Shown here: positions 1 through 7,002 of the stretch, one piece after another
Position numbering within the stretch: position 1 is the first letter of the stretch
Layout: every line of letters begins with the position of its first letter
Assembly: GCA_039920305.1 (NCBI GenBank)
Contig: JBDSEA010000068.1
Location: 1-8,897 of the forward strand
Direction of reading: 5' to 3'
DNA from: DASRAJ01 sp039920305
GTDB taxonomy: Bacteria; Bacteroidota; Bacteroidia; Chitinophagales; UBA10324
Length of the DNA stretch: 8,897 bases
Notes under the pieces: model-generated
Seen by the model: only the letters and a program-made list of their open reading frames with translations
Database searches by the model: none
What the model was told of the DNA's origin: nothing
Made by a program: the position numbers and the translations under genes

Positions 1-168
1 GATCATGTGATTGACTATTTCCCAGATCGAATTGAAATTTGGGAAAGGCCTGGTTGCGGCTTCCTTTGCGGTGATCCCTTCCAGAGTCACTATGATATTA
101 GGATCAATCCATGGGGTGCCGTCAAAAAGGTCAATAAATAATTTCTTTAGCTGATCCTGTTCTTTCAT
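1..168 (-). CDS. DinB-like protein, N-terminal fragment (cut by window edge)
   Basis: This reading frame starts at an ATG (complement of 166-168) and stays open for 56 codons to the window edge, so the C-terminal part is missing. The peptide begins MKEQDQLKKLFIDLFDGTPW, continues with VTLEGITAKEAATRPF, and ends in NSIWEIVNHMI. The pattern of a short N-terminal helix, a GTPW segment, 'leGITaeeA..RP' and then '.SIWEIv.Hm' is characteristic of DinB/YfiT-like four-helix-bundle proteins. The histidine near the end (residue 54) is at the place where many of them carry the first metal-binding His. Members include metal-dependent thiol transferases and many proteins of unknown role, so no reaction can be assigned. 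It lies 72 bp downstream of the PAP2 gene on the same strand, and co-transcription is possible but not shown. No Shine-Dalgarno sequence precedes the start. Confidence 0.72.
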   Translation of the reverse strand, partial: MKEQDQLKKLFIDLFDGTPWIDPNIIVTLEGITAKEAATRPFPNFNSIWEIVNHMI

Positions 169-240
169 CCAGAGTTAATAATGTAACGGCAATTAATTTT
201 AAGCAGATAACCTGTGCATGTACATATATGAATGCCTCAT

Positions 241-1131
241 TTAAAACCTGTAAGTCATTGCCATCCCTTTATTTTCAAATGTTGGTGAGAACGAAAGGTT
301 CTTCAGGTAATGATATTTATGGAATTGAGGAACAAAATAACCTACAGAAGCGCCAACGAGGTATCCTACGATCACGTCACTTGGAAAATGCTTACCTGCC
401 TTGTACCGTGAGAAAGCGGTAAACGCAGGCACTCCTGCTGCGGCAATCCAAACAAATGGAACCAGCTTTGACTGCGGCCTGAGATCAGTAAAGACCCGCG
501 CACCAAAAAAGGTAGCCGTGGCGGCATTACAGGTGTGCCCGCTAAAAAAGGATTCGAGCACGCCGGCTCGTTCCTTGGAACTTTGCGGAACATCGGATAC
601 AATGGATTCAATACCATTGATGATTTCGACATGAGTATCTGTATTGAACGTGAGGGGCCTCCTCCGGTTCACTAATCCGGTAGTCATATTGTATAAAGCA
701 AAATCCAGTGCAAGTGTTTCCAGATACATGAAAACGATTTGTCCTCCATGACCACTCACCCTTTTGTCAACAAAAGCAAGAAAGGGTAATGCCACCGCAA
801 CATATTCCAGGATATCACTTGCCTTCTGATAACCGGGATTGGATTGATGTATCGCGGAAATATCGAATGATGGAATTTTACTGATATCCGGGTTCACTAA
901 ATCAATTGAATCAATAGAGGGCTTTAATGATTTCAAAAAAAATCCTGTACCGATTAGGGCAACAGCACTGAGGCTGACTGCGAGATCCTTTTGCTTGTCA
1001 AGATTGTATGGCGTTTCAATAGAAGTCTTGTAGCCGCTTAATCCTAAGTCAATCAACTGGCTGAAACAGTAGTTGCAACAAAACACAACACAGAGGAAGG
1101 AGGTAATGACCTTACGGGCAGTTATATTCAT
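241..1131 (-). CDS. PAP2-family phosphatase (paralogue A, altered motif 1)
   Basis: The 296-residue protein starts with a Sec-type signal or anchor, residues 1-25, unusually cysteine-rich (C14, C18, C19, C22) and ending CFSQ. Hydrophobic segments lie near 51-67, 109-121, 131-152, 224-240 and 252-270. PAP2 (acid phosphatase/vanadium haloperoxidase) motifs are present: motif 1 as NRRRP (155-159), motif 2 as SGH (197-199) and motif 3 as R242-x5-H248-x3-D252 in SRYKAGKHFPSD. The nucleophilic and proton-relay histidines and the phosphate-binding arginines are therefore kept. The lysine normally seven residues before the motif 1 Arg is Thr151, and motif 2 has Phe in place of the usual Pro. The family removes phosphate from lipid or polyprenyl pyrophosphates at the membrane; the substrate here is unknown. 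A second PAP2 gene lies at 2208-2939 and shares the FD...IH segment (here F89-D90...I94-H95), suggesting paralogy. The gene sits downstream of the hydroxyacyl-CoA dehydrogenase with a 107-bp gap. Confidence 0.88.
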   Translation of the reverse strand: MNITARKVITSFLCVVFCCNYCFSQLIDLGLSGYKTSIETPYNLDKQKDLAVSLSAVALIGTGFFLKSLKPSIDSIDLVNPDISKIPSFDISAIHQSNPGYQKASDILEYVAVALPFLAFVDKRVSGHGGQIVFMYLETLALDFALYNMTTGLVNRRRPLTFNTDTHVEIINGIESIVSDVPQSSKERAGVLESFFSGHTCNAATATFFGARVFTDLRPQSKLVPFVWIAAAGVPAFTAFSRYKAGKHFPSDVIVGYLVGASVGYFVPQFHKYHYLKNLSFSPTFENKGMAMTYRF

Positions 1132-1238
1132 AGAATGTGATGGGGATTGATATATTTTCAGCGCAAATTAAAATATTAACAGAGAAATAACCATAAAACG
1201 CCTCCGCTGCGTGAAAATATAGAAAGGAGCTGCCCGAT

Positions 1239-2102
1239 TTAATAACGATAAAACCCCCTCCCGGTTTTTTTCCCCAGGAATCTCGAATCGACCAGCAACT
1301 TTTGGAGGTTGCTCGGTTTAAATTTCGGATGATGATCAAAAAGATCATAAAGGGATTTGGTAACATTCAGATTTGAATCAACACCGATAAGATCAATCAG
1401 TTTAAAGGGACCCATTTTAAAACCGGTTGATTCAAGCAGGCGGTCAATGGTTTCAATGGAAGCCATATTATCCTCCAGGATTTTTAAGGGTTCAGTGTGA
1501 TATAATTTCCCGATCCGGTTCACAATAAATCCTGGCGAGTCTTTCACCTTTACCGGCACCTTACCAAGTTTTTTTGCAAGCTCAAAAACTGTATTTATAA
1601 TCTTTGGTGAGGTCTTCTCTCCACTTATAATCTCCACCAGCATCATCAAATGAGCAGGATTAAAAAAGTGCATTCCTGCTATTCGCTCAGGATGAGGAAT
1701 ACTTTCAGCAATTTTTGTAATGGGAATGGAAGAAGTGTTGGTGCAGAAAATCGTATTTCCATCATTGATCATTGAAAGATCAATGAATAATTTTGATTTT
1801 ACTGAAAGGTCTTCAACTATAGCTTCGATGATAAGATCAGCTTTCAGTTCAATGAATTCAGCCGAAACTTTGAGGCGGGAGAGAATTTTATCCTTTTCAT
1901 CTTTTGAAATTTTATGCTTGTCAACCGCAATTGAAAGATTGCTATTTATGATTTCTTTTCCTCTGGCAGCGGAATTTTCTACCAGGTCAAATATGATCGT
2001 CTCGAAACCTGCCTGTGCGCAAAGCTGTGCAATGCCTGAGCCCATCGTTCCTGCACCCACTACGGCAATTCTTTTTATGTCATTCAATAGCTTGTCCCTC
2101 AT
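1239..2102 (-). CDS. 3-hydroxyacyl-CoA (3-hydroxybutyryl-CoA) dehydrogenase
   Basis: The 287-residue protein has the usual length and two-domain plan of the single-function soluble enzyme. It oxidises (S)-3-hydroxyacyl-CoA to 3-oxoacyl-CoA with NAD(P), or catalyses the reverse. The N-terminal Rossmann fold opens with VVGAGTMGSGIAQ (14-26; GxGxxG at 16-21), followed by the acidic residue D39 at the end of beta-2. The residues aligning with the catalytic set of human short-chain HAD are all present at matching spacing: S124 in NTSS, H145 in HFFNP, E157 and N195 in GFIVNR. The C-terminal helical domain carries GPFKLIDLIGVD and ends in GKKTGRGFYRY, as in the Hbd and PaaH subfamilies. The HTEPLKILED stretch after the catalytic Asn looks more like PaaH/phenylacetate-type enzymes than clostridial Hbd, but no paa or beta-oxidation gene is nearby, so acetoacetyl-CoA, fatty-acid and aromatic-degradation roles all remain possible. 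It is divergent from the PAP2 gene at 2208. A TAATTTTG box lies 16 nt before the start. Confidence 0.93.
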   Translation of the reverse strand: MRDKLLNDIKRIAVVGAGTMGSGIAQLCAQAGFETIIFDLVENSAARGKEIINSNLSIAVDKHKISKDEKDKILSRLKVSAEFIELKADLIIEAIVEDLSVKSKLFIDLSMINDGNTIFCTNTSSIPITKIAESIPHPERIAGMHFFNPAHLMMLVEIISGEKTSPKIINTVFELAKKLGKVPVKVKDSPGFIVNRIGKLYHTEPLKILEDNMASIETIDRLLESTGFKMGPFKLIDLIGVDSNLNVTKSLYDLFDHHPKFKPSNLQKLLVDSRFLGKKTGRGFYRY

Positions 2103-2118
2103 AGTATTTAGTTGATAC

Positions 2119-2126
2119 CAAAATTA
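2119..2126 (-). promoter_or_regulatory. TAATTTTG -7 box upstream of the dehydrogenase gene
   Basis: The complement of 2119-2126 reads TAATTTTG and matches TAnnTTTG. It ends 16 nt before the ATG of the hydroxyacyl-CoA dehydrogenase, which would give a very short leader. No TTG at the usual upstream spacing was found, and the region is AT-rich, so a chance match is quite possible. Confidence 0.3.
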
Positions 2127-2207
2127 ATTTCATCTAAAATCTAATCGAATAATAATAAGTTATTTTTAACCACAACGCATTCACCCGTATTATTAAGAAT
2201 AATTTCC

Positions 2208-2939
2208 ATGAAATTTACGTTCCTCATCGTCTTGATCCTTGTAATGGCTTTCGGGTCAGGTGCTCAATCTCCCTATGAAATTGTCGCTCGCAAAGAAATC
2301 CCAACCCTTGGGTTTGGTGCTGTTACACTCAGCTACGCTATGCTACTTCATAAAAACCACCCCCGCTTAACACAGCAACAAGTATCTGCAATTGACACAA
2401 CACTTCTTGCAATTTTTGACCTTCCTACCATTCATTATAATAATAAATCAGCCGACCGCATCAGTACTATAATGCTGGCATTGAGTTTTGGTTCATTTGG
2501 TGTACCTGTATTGGATGCAAATATGCGCAGCGATTTTGGCACCTATTTTTTATTGAATACTGAAACGTTACTAAACGGGATTGGAGTGTATGGTACCTTT
2601 AAAAATACGGTGAACCGGCCGCGCCCGTATCTGTGCTCCCCCCAAGATACTGCTTGTATTCAATATTCGAGGGGTGCTACATCCTCATTTCCCTCAGGGC
2701 ATGTAACGGTTACCGCCTGTAATACATTTTATACCGCTAAAATCATCAATGATAATTCTGATAATCTCGCTTTAAAAATCGGGGCATGGAGTACAGCTAC
2801 TGTTTATCCTGCTGTTGTAGGGTACCTGCGTGTGAAATCAGGGAAGCACTATCCTACGGATGTGATTGCCGGATATTTCATTGGTGCTGCCACAGGTATT
2901 CTGATTGCCAATATTCATCAGCGGTTTGAGAGAAATTAA
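2208..2939 (+). CDS. PAP2-family phosphatase (paralogue B, full motif set)
   Basis: The 243-residue protein has a signal peptide (1-19, ending GSGAQ) and hydrophobic segments near 33-48, 85-102, 111-130, 190-207 and 216-236. All three PAP2 motifs are present: K132-x6-R139-P140 (KNTVNRPRP), P162-S163-G164-H165, and R208-x5-H214-x3-D218 in LRVKSGKHYPTD, where Leu replaces the usual Ser before the Arg. Two cysteines, C143 and C150, lie in the motif 1-2 loop and could form a disulfide. It is expected to act as a membrane phosphatase on lipid phosphates or undecaprenyl pyrophosphate, with the active site facing the periplasm; the exact substrate cannot be read from the sequence. It shares the F70-D71...I75-H76 segment and the GKH[FY]P[ST]DVI.GY block with the PAP2 gene at 241-1131, so the two are probably distant paralogues. 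It is divergent from the dehydrogenase gene (105-bp gap). The bases before the ATG are A/T-rich with no clear Shine-Dalgarno sequence. Confidence 0.92.
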   Translation: MKFTFLIVLILVMAFGSGAQSPYEIVARKEIPTLGFGAVTLSYAMLLHKNHPRLTQQQVSAIDTTLLAIFDLPTIHYNNKSADRISTIMLALSFGSFGVPVLDANMRSDFGTYFLLNTETLLNGIGVYGTFKNTVNRPRPYLCSPQDTACIQYSRGATSSFPSGHVTVTACNTFYTAKIINDNSDNLALKIGAWSTATVYPAVVGYLRVKSGKHYPTDVIAGYFIGAATGILIANIHQRFERN

Positions 2940-3096
2940 TTGGCTCCGGCTCATCACGCACTCATTTTAAATCGATTTGAATTTGTATCCTATGCAGTTG
3001 ATGTTTTACTCATCTCCCTCTTATTTTATTTCACATTGGTTGCCGAAGCAAGGATTTTTACAAATGCAGAGAGCATGGCCTATTACATAAAAATAA

Positions 3097-3130
3097 AAAG
3101 CAGGCGACAGCTAATGAGCGCGCCTGTTTT
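3097..3130. terminator. Bidirectional intrinsic terminator between convergent genes
   Basis: An inverted repeat with arms AAAAGCAGGCG (3097-3106 paired region) and CGCCTGTTTT (3121-3130) forms a ten-pair stem that includes one G-U pair, with a 14-nt loop. The core CAGGCG/CGCCTG is perfect. On the plus strand the stem runs into TTTT. On the minus strand it is followed by CTTTTTATTTTT (complement of 3089-3100). It lies 158 bp after the end of the plus-strand PAP2 gene and 24 bp after the end of the minus-strand T9SS cargo gene. It probably serves both, and fits the minus-strand gene better because of the longer U tract and shorter distance. Confidence 0.75.
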
Positions 3131-3153
3131 CCATTCATGGCAGAAAGAATTTC

Positions 3154-4815
3154 CTACTGAATAACTAACTTTCCTGATTGTGATGAATGATCAATGAAGG
3201 TGACCCGGTAAATGAATAAGCCTTTGCCAATCTGAGTGCTGTTAAACTTCAAATCCTCAGCTTGCGGGAAAGCAGAATTAAAAACTTTTCTTCCGGTAAG
3301 ATCAAAAATTTCCGCTTGCAAAATATTAATTCCGGAAAAATTAATGATTGAAGATGAAGGTGCCGGATTTGGAAAAACGTTTAGGTGATTTCCCGTAAAA
3401 GAAGCAATTTCATTGCATGTGAAAACTACATCACTGTTAAAGCTTTCCTTTACGCATGTTGCAACGTCAGCGATGGTGGAATATGACGGGCATGGATAAA
3501 CAGAGGTATTGTCCCATACTGCTGCAAAATCAAATGTCTTTTTCTCTCCTGAATTGATGCTCACAGGTCCGCTCGAAATAATGATCCTTGCATCAACAAA
3601 TGCTGCATTGGAGGCGCACATGGACCATCCATAAGGATCAGAAGGATCGCCGGTATAAAAATAATCAATTGGCTGAGCGCCCCCGTAGCCATTGCCGCCG
3701 GTAGTCAAATGTGACCCATCCTTCCATACTGATTTCAAATATCCATAATAATCATCAGCAGTCTCAGGATTTCCCAACGCAGAAAAATCATTCAGGTAGT
3801 ACATCGAATTATCGAGATAATGAACCGTTCCGTCAAGATCGGTGGGTCCTTGTAATAATTGCAATGCCAGCACCGGTGGCATATTTCCATAATTATCAAT
3901 ACAAGAATTTGCATCAACGGCCTGTCCGTTGTAAGCGATTCCTAAATTACCAGAACTGTCAGTGCCTGCATAATCATCAGTATAGCATCCGAGATCGGGA
4001 TCGCTCCATAAACCCACGTAAACATTTGTATAATTCCTTACACTTTTATTAATAATGCGGTAGTGGTACAGGGTTGTGCTATAGGTACATGCAGCTGTAT
4101 CCCTGAATACATATGCTAAGCATTGAATCTCAATTCCAAGAGGCGCTCCTCCTGTTTCACCATGTACATTTCCATTGTCATTAAAAACAAACCACAGCGC
4201 CTGATCACCCGGAACAGCCGGATAGTCACCATCGGAAGGATTGTAGGTATTGTCGCCATTCATATCAATAAAAGGAGCGAGTTCCTGGTCAGGCAGAAAT
4301 GAAAGATCAGGATTGTTTCTCCCGGGCCATTGCTGAATGGATGATGGTGTTGCTGCAAATAATCCGGCAGTAAATGAGTCAATTGTTGATTTATTCACTT
4401 TCCAGATGCGATCAAATTCATTGCATACCTGGGATGTTACATTTCCTGATGCATCAAGCGGCCCCGGAAAAAAATCGTTTCCATTTTGACGGTAGGTTTG
4501 CGCTGCAATATGTAGATCACCCTGTTCATCCAGGCCTCCGATCCATAGTGAACCTGCAAAAAGTGAGGATACAATACCTGATTGAGGCACAATGTATTCT
4601 GCCTTGTTAACCAGGTTCCACCACATATCACCACCATTATTGATGCGGGCCTTTACATTATTGATGTCAAGATAATCAAAGGCGGTAGCAGGGTTACAGT
4701 TTTGTGCATGTATTCCCACAACACAAAAACCAAAAATAAAGGAATAGAAAATTTTTCTTCCAGCGGGAAAAAGGAAGCTGATAACCCGGTTTGAATTTGT
4801 AAGGATGTTTTTCAT
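3154..4815 (-). CDS. Secreted protein with T9SS type A C-terminal sorting domain
   Basis: The 553-residue protein starts with a long n-region and a hydrophobic core (about 22-37), with a likely cleavage at GIHA-Q (after residue 37). The mature part opens with a module rich in aromatic and Gly residues (NNVKARINNGGDMWW at 52-66; SLWIGGLD at 89-96) that I have seen only in secreted Bacteroidota proteins. Residues 184-199, DMNGDNTYNPSDGDYP, form an Asp/Asn-rich loop resembling dockerin or EF-hand type calcium sites. Cysteines recur (C40, C131, C232, C243, C277, C305, C400, C442, C454, C467). The C-terminal 76 residues (about 478-553) are a T9SS type A sorting domain: LNVFPNP, then a beta-rich block with IFDLTGRKV and GLFIYRV, ending GKLVIQ. 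It should be exported by Sec and then across the outer membrane, with the sorting domain removed. No enzymatic motif was recognised, so the function of the mature region is unknown. The gene is convergent with the PAP2 gene and divergent from the DoxX gene. Confidence 0.9.
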   Translation of the reverse strand: MKNILTNSNRVISFLFPAGRKIFYSFIFGFCVVGIHAQNCNPATAFDYLDINNVKARINNGGDMWWNLVNKAEYIVPQSGIVSSLFAGSLWIGGLDEQGDLHIAAQTYRQNGNDFFPGPLDASGNVTSQVCNEFDRIWKVNKSTIDSFTAGLFAATPSSIQQWPGRNNPDLSFLPDQELAPFIDMNGDNTYNPSDGDYPAVPGDQALWFVFNDNGNVHGETGGAPLGIEIQCLAYVFRDTAACTYSTTLYHYRIINKSVRNYTNVYVGLWSDPDLGCYTDDYAGTDSSGNLGIAYNGQAVDANSCIDNYGNMPPVLALQLLQGPTDLDGTVHYLDNSMYYLNDFSALGNPETADDYYGYLKSVWKDGSHLTTGGNGYGGAQPIDYFYTGDPSDPYGWSMCASNAAFVDARIIISSGPVSINSGEKKTFDFAAVWDNTSVYPCPSYSTIADVATCVKESFNSDVVFTCNEIASFTGNHLNVFPNPAPSSSIINFSGINILQAEIFDLTGRKVFNSAFPQAEDLKFNSTQIGKGLFIYRVTFIDHSSQSGKLVIQ

Positions 4816-4837
4816 GGCTGTAAAATTTAGGTTTCAT

Positions 4838-4869
4838 CAAAGCTACACTCCTGCTTAGCCGGTTTGCAA
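4838..4869 (-). promoter_or_regulatory. Bacteroidota-type promoter for the T9SS cargo gene
   Basis: Read on the minus strand, TTG (complement of 4867-4869) is followed after 21 nt by TAGCTTTG (complement of 4838-4845). This matches the TTG-N17-23-TAnnTTTG pattern described for promoters used by the primary sigma factor of Bacteroidota. The -7 box ends 22 nt before the ATG at 4815, giving a short leader if transcription starts about seven bases downstream. This is a motif match only. Confidence 0.5.
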
Positions 4870-4883
4870 TAGCGGTGGATCGT

Positions 4884-4905
4884 TTGACAAATGATTGACA
4901 ATGAT
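4884..4905 (+). repeat. Tandem pair of 11-bp near-identical units
   Basis: TTGACAAATGA (4884-4894) is followed immediately by TTGACAATGAT (4895-4905); the first seven bases of the units are identical. The pair lies in the divergent spacer between the T9SS cargo gene and the DoxX gene, about 70-90 bp upstream of the former start. It could be an operator with two binding sites one helical turn apart, but an AT-rich coincidence is also possible. Confidence 0.35.
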
Positions 4906-5048
4906 AATTAATACAATGATGATCTGTACCGGGTAAAATATTTAGAAAGGGAAAAATAAATAGAAGTATATTTCTCAAACTAAATTCTCTTTTTTATCAT
5001 AGCGGAAAAATTCATAAGCTCTTTTACACTTAACTAAAAATCAATCCC

Positions 5049-5513
5049 ATGAACTGGAACAAACAACTTGACATCTGGACTGAAAAAAATCTGCCGGGAC
5101 TAATTCTTGGTCTGCGTATTACTCTTGGCACTGCCCTTCTGCTTATAGGATTTCTGTTCATGTTTAATATAAACGACCTGACTGAAAAGGTGCATACCAC
5201 CGGGATGGAGTCGTTTAATGTATCCTTTGCACTAATCGTTGCGTGGTGTCATATGCTTGGAGGATTGGCAATTGGTGTGGGATTACTCACTCGTATCAGT
5301 TGCCTCATACAAGTGCCCATTTTACTGGGTGCAGTGTTTTATGTGAACATGCGTGATGGCTTTATAAATTCTCCCCAATGGATCATGTCCCTGGTAATTT
5401 TATACCTCGTGATTTTCTTTTTCTTCTATGGAGGAGGTAAATTTTCCCTTACAAACTTATTTGAAGGCAGAGAGGAGGAAGATGCGATTCCCACGAAGGC
5501 GGAGCATTTATAG
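5049..5513 (+). CDS. DoxX-family membrane protein
   Basis: The 154-residue protein has four hydrophobic segments, near 16-40, 57-79, 83-101 and 108-128, the layout of small DoxX/SURF4-like membrane proteins. Family-like features are the R23 in the first helix (GLRITLGTALLLIGF), a helix 2 with CHMLGGLAIGVGLLTR (67-82), where the GG...G...TR pattern is typical, and an FFFFYGGGKFSL turn at the end of helix 4. The tail (about 139-154) is hydrophilic and acidic. DoxX was named for a subunit of archaeal thiosulfate:quinone oxidoreductase, and other members have been linked to redox or thiol stress. Most bacterial homologues have no proven role, and none of the thiosulfate partners is present here. 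The gene stands alone, divergent from a T9SS cargo gene and convergent with purD. No Shine-Dalgarno sequence is seen; the leader before the ATG is A-rich (ACTAAAAATCAATCCC). Confidence 0.85.
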   Translation: MNWNKQLDIWTEKNLPGLILGLRITLGTALLLIGFLFMFNINDLTEKVHTTGMESFNVSFALIVAWCHMLGGLAIGVGLLTRISCLIQVPILLGAVFYVNMRDGFINSPQWIMSLVILYLVIFFFFYGGGKFSLTNLFEGREEEDAIPTKAEHL

Positions 5514-5663
5514 CAGGTTTGAGGATGTACTGATAATCCTTAAAGTATAATTCAATTAACTTCAGGTATTAAGAGACTTTTGTTCATCAGGCGCTCAGGC
5601 CTCGGCGAATCCCGTGATGCATCATTTTACACTGATATTTTTAATTGATTTCGCTTTAATGAT

Positions 5664-6938
5664 CTACATCAAATCCTTCCCAATGTCCTTCCTGAAATAT
5701 TTTCCCTCAAAATCAATCACTTCAGCATTGCGTATGGCAAGCTTGCGGGCATCATTCAGGTTTCTTGCAAAGGAAGTAATAGCAAGAACTCTTCCGCCGC
5801 TGGTTTCAAAGTCGCCGTTTATTCGTTTGCGGGTACCGGCATGAAATACAACGCATTCAGTTGCCTGCAAAAAATTGCTGATGAGTTTTCCTTTCATATA
5901 ATTTTCAGGATAACCCTTTGAGGCAAGCACAATAGCAACCGCACTATATGGAAGAACCTCAATAATTTTTTCTTCGAGATTACCCTCGTGTACCGAAGCG
6001 AGTAACTCAAGGAAATCACATTTTATCCTGGGAAGCACGGCCTGGGTTTCAGGATCACCCATCCGGCAATTGTATTCAATTACAAATGGTTCTGCATCCA
6101 CGACCATTAAACCAATGTAGAGAAAACCATTGTAAATAATTTTCTCATTCCGCAGTCCTTCCAGGGTGGGCTGAATGATCTGCTTCTCAATTTTTTTCAT
6201 CAGCACTTCATCGGCAAATGGAACCGGTGATACCGCACCCATACCTCCCGTATTGGGCCCGGTATCTCCTTCGCCAATGCGCTTATAATCTTTCGCAGTT
6301 GGAAGAATTTTATAATGCGTTCCATCTGTGAGTACAAAGCAGCTCATTTCGATTCCCTGAAGAAATTCCTCGATAACTACCTTGGTCCCTGCATCACCGA
6401 ATTTTCCCTGAAGCATGTCGTACAATACTTGTTTCGCCTCATACGGGTTTTTAGAGATCACCACCCCTTTTCCTGCTGCAAGACCATCAGCCTTTATCAC
6501 AAACGGAATTGTTTGCTCATCAAGGTATGCGGTTGCTTCATGAAGCTGGTCAGGTGTGAAAGATTTATAATTTGCCGTGGGAATGTTGTATTTCGTCATA
6601 AACTGCTTTGCGAAATCCTTGCTACCTTCTAGCTGTGCTCCCGCCTTGGAAGGGCCAATCACCGCTATGGATTTCAACGCTGAATTATCCTGAAAATAAT
6701 CATAAATTCCTTTTACGAGGGGTCCCTCAGGTCCGACTACTACCATGCTGATTTTGTTTTTCAATACAAAACCTGAAATAGCTTCGAAATCTACCGGGGC
6801 AATAGGTACATTTTCCCCATGTTTTTCTGTTCCCGGGTTTCCCGGAGCAATGAACAGTTTTTCACACAATGGACTTTTTGCAAGCATATAAGCAAATGCA
6901 TGTTCGCGTCCGCCATTTCCAATCAGAAGAATTCTCAT
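5664..6938 (-). CDS. purD: Phosphoribosylamine-glycine ligase (GAR synthetase)
   Basis: PurD makes glycinamide ribonucleotide from phosphoribosylamine, glycine and ATP, the second step of de novo purine synthesis in the cytosol. The 424-residue length is that of a normal single-function enzyme. The N-terminal domain begins ILLIGNGGREHAFA (3-16), followed by VVVGPEGPLVKGI (66-78). The ATP-grasp core has PFVIKADGLAAGKGVV (145-160), IEEFLQGIEMS, and the signature DYKRIGEGDTGPNTGGMGA (217-235). Metal and ATP ligands lie in IEYNCRMGDPETQ (287-299), which contains the family signature RMGDPE. The C-terminal domain includes IVLASKGYP, FHAGTR, and GGRVLAITSFA, ending near YFRKDIG. No truncation or frameshift is visible. 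No other pur gene is adjacent. The gene lies 257 bp downstream of the LVIVD-repeat gene on the same strand, and its start is preceded by an A/T leader that is identical over 14 bp to that of the LVIVD gene. Confidence 0.98.
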   Translation of the reverse strand: MRILLIGNGGREHAFAYMLAKSPLCEKLFIAPGNPGTEKHGENVPIAPVDFEAISGFVLKNKISMVVVGPEGPLVKGIYDYFQDNSALKSIAVIGPSKAGAQLEGSKDFAKQFMTKYNIPTANYKSFTPDQLHEATAYLDEQTIPFVIKADGLAAGKGVVISKNPYEAKQVLYDMLQGKFGDAGTKVVIEEFLQGIEMSCFVLTDGTHYKILPTAKDYKRIGEGDTGPNTGGMGAVSPVPFADEVLMKKIEKQIIQPTLEGLRNEKIIYNGFLYIGLMVVDAEPFVIEYNCRMGDPETQAVLPRIKCDFLELLASVHEGNLEEKIIEVLPYSAVAIVLASKGYPENYMKGKLISNFLQATECVVFHAGTRKRINGDFETSGGRVLAITSFARNLNDARKLAIRNAEVIDFEGKYFRKDIGKDLM

Positions 6939-6940
6939 TT

Positions 6941-6954
6941 AATAAAATTTGATG
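6941..6954 (-). repeat. 14-bp leader copy before purD start
   Basis: On the minus strand this is CATCAAATTTTATT, ending two bases before the purD ATG. The identical 14-mer is found at 8477-8490, ending three bases before the ATG of the LVIVD-repeat gene. The similar position relative to the start in both suggests a translation or transcription start signal, not random similarity. Confidence 0.6.
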
Positions 6955-6973
6955 GTGAAATTGAAGAATAATT

Positions 6974-7002
6974 CAAAGTGTATAGTGATCCCGCTTGTCC
7001 AA
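6974..7002 (-). promoter_or_regulatory. Possible purD promoter (imperfect)
   Basis: On the minus strand TTG (complement of 7000-7002) is followed after 17 nt by TACACTTTG (complement of 6974-6982). The second box has three bases instead of two between TA and TTTG, so it only approximates the TAnnTTTG consensus of Bacteroidota. The distance to the purD start (35 nt) is suitable. It would allow purD to be transcribed separately from the LVIVD gene. Confidence 0.3.

Noticed and set aside
1195..1212. Possible terminator after the hydroxyacyl-CoA dehydrogenase gene (ACGC...GCGT followed by TTTT on the minus strand)
   Set aside because: The stem has only four base pairs with a seven-base loop. It is well placed, 27 nt after the stop, but too weak to call.
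2940..3164. Plus-strand open frame of 74 codons directly after the second PAP2 gene
   Set aside because: It begins with TTG right after the PAP2 stop, includes the terminator hairpin at 3097-3130, overlaps the 3' end of the convergent T9SS gene, and its translation matches no family I know.
4967..4974. TATATTTC as a -7 box for the DoxX gene
   Set aside because: It has one mismatch at the conserved G, lies 75 nt before the start, and no TTG is at a suitable distance upstream.
4694..4978. Minus-strand open frame of 94 codons overlapping the start of the T9SS cargo gene
   Set aside because: It runs out of frame through the signal-peptide region of a well-supported gene and through its promoter. 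The hydrophobic look comes from the AT-rich spacer.
5514..5663. Possible bidirectional terminator between the DoxX gene and purD, including the TGATGCATCA palindrome at 5615-5624 and AGGAT/ATCCT near 5521-5538
   Set aside because: The palindrome has no loop and the other stem has five pairs with no U tract after it. Some 3'-end signal must exist, but I cannot locate it.
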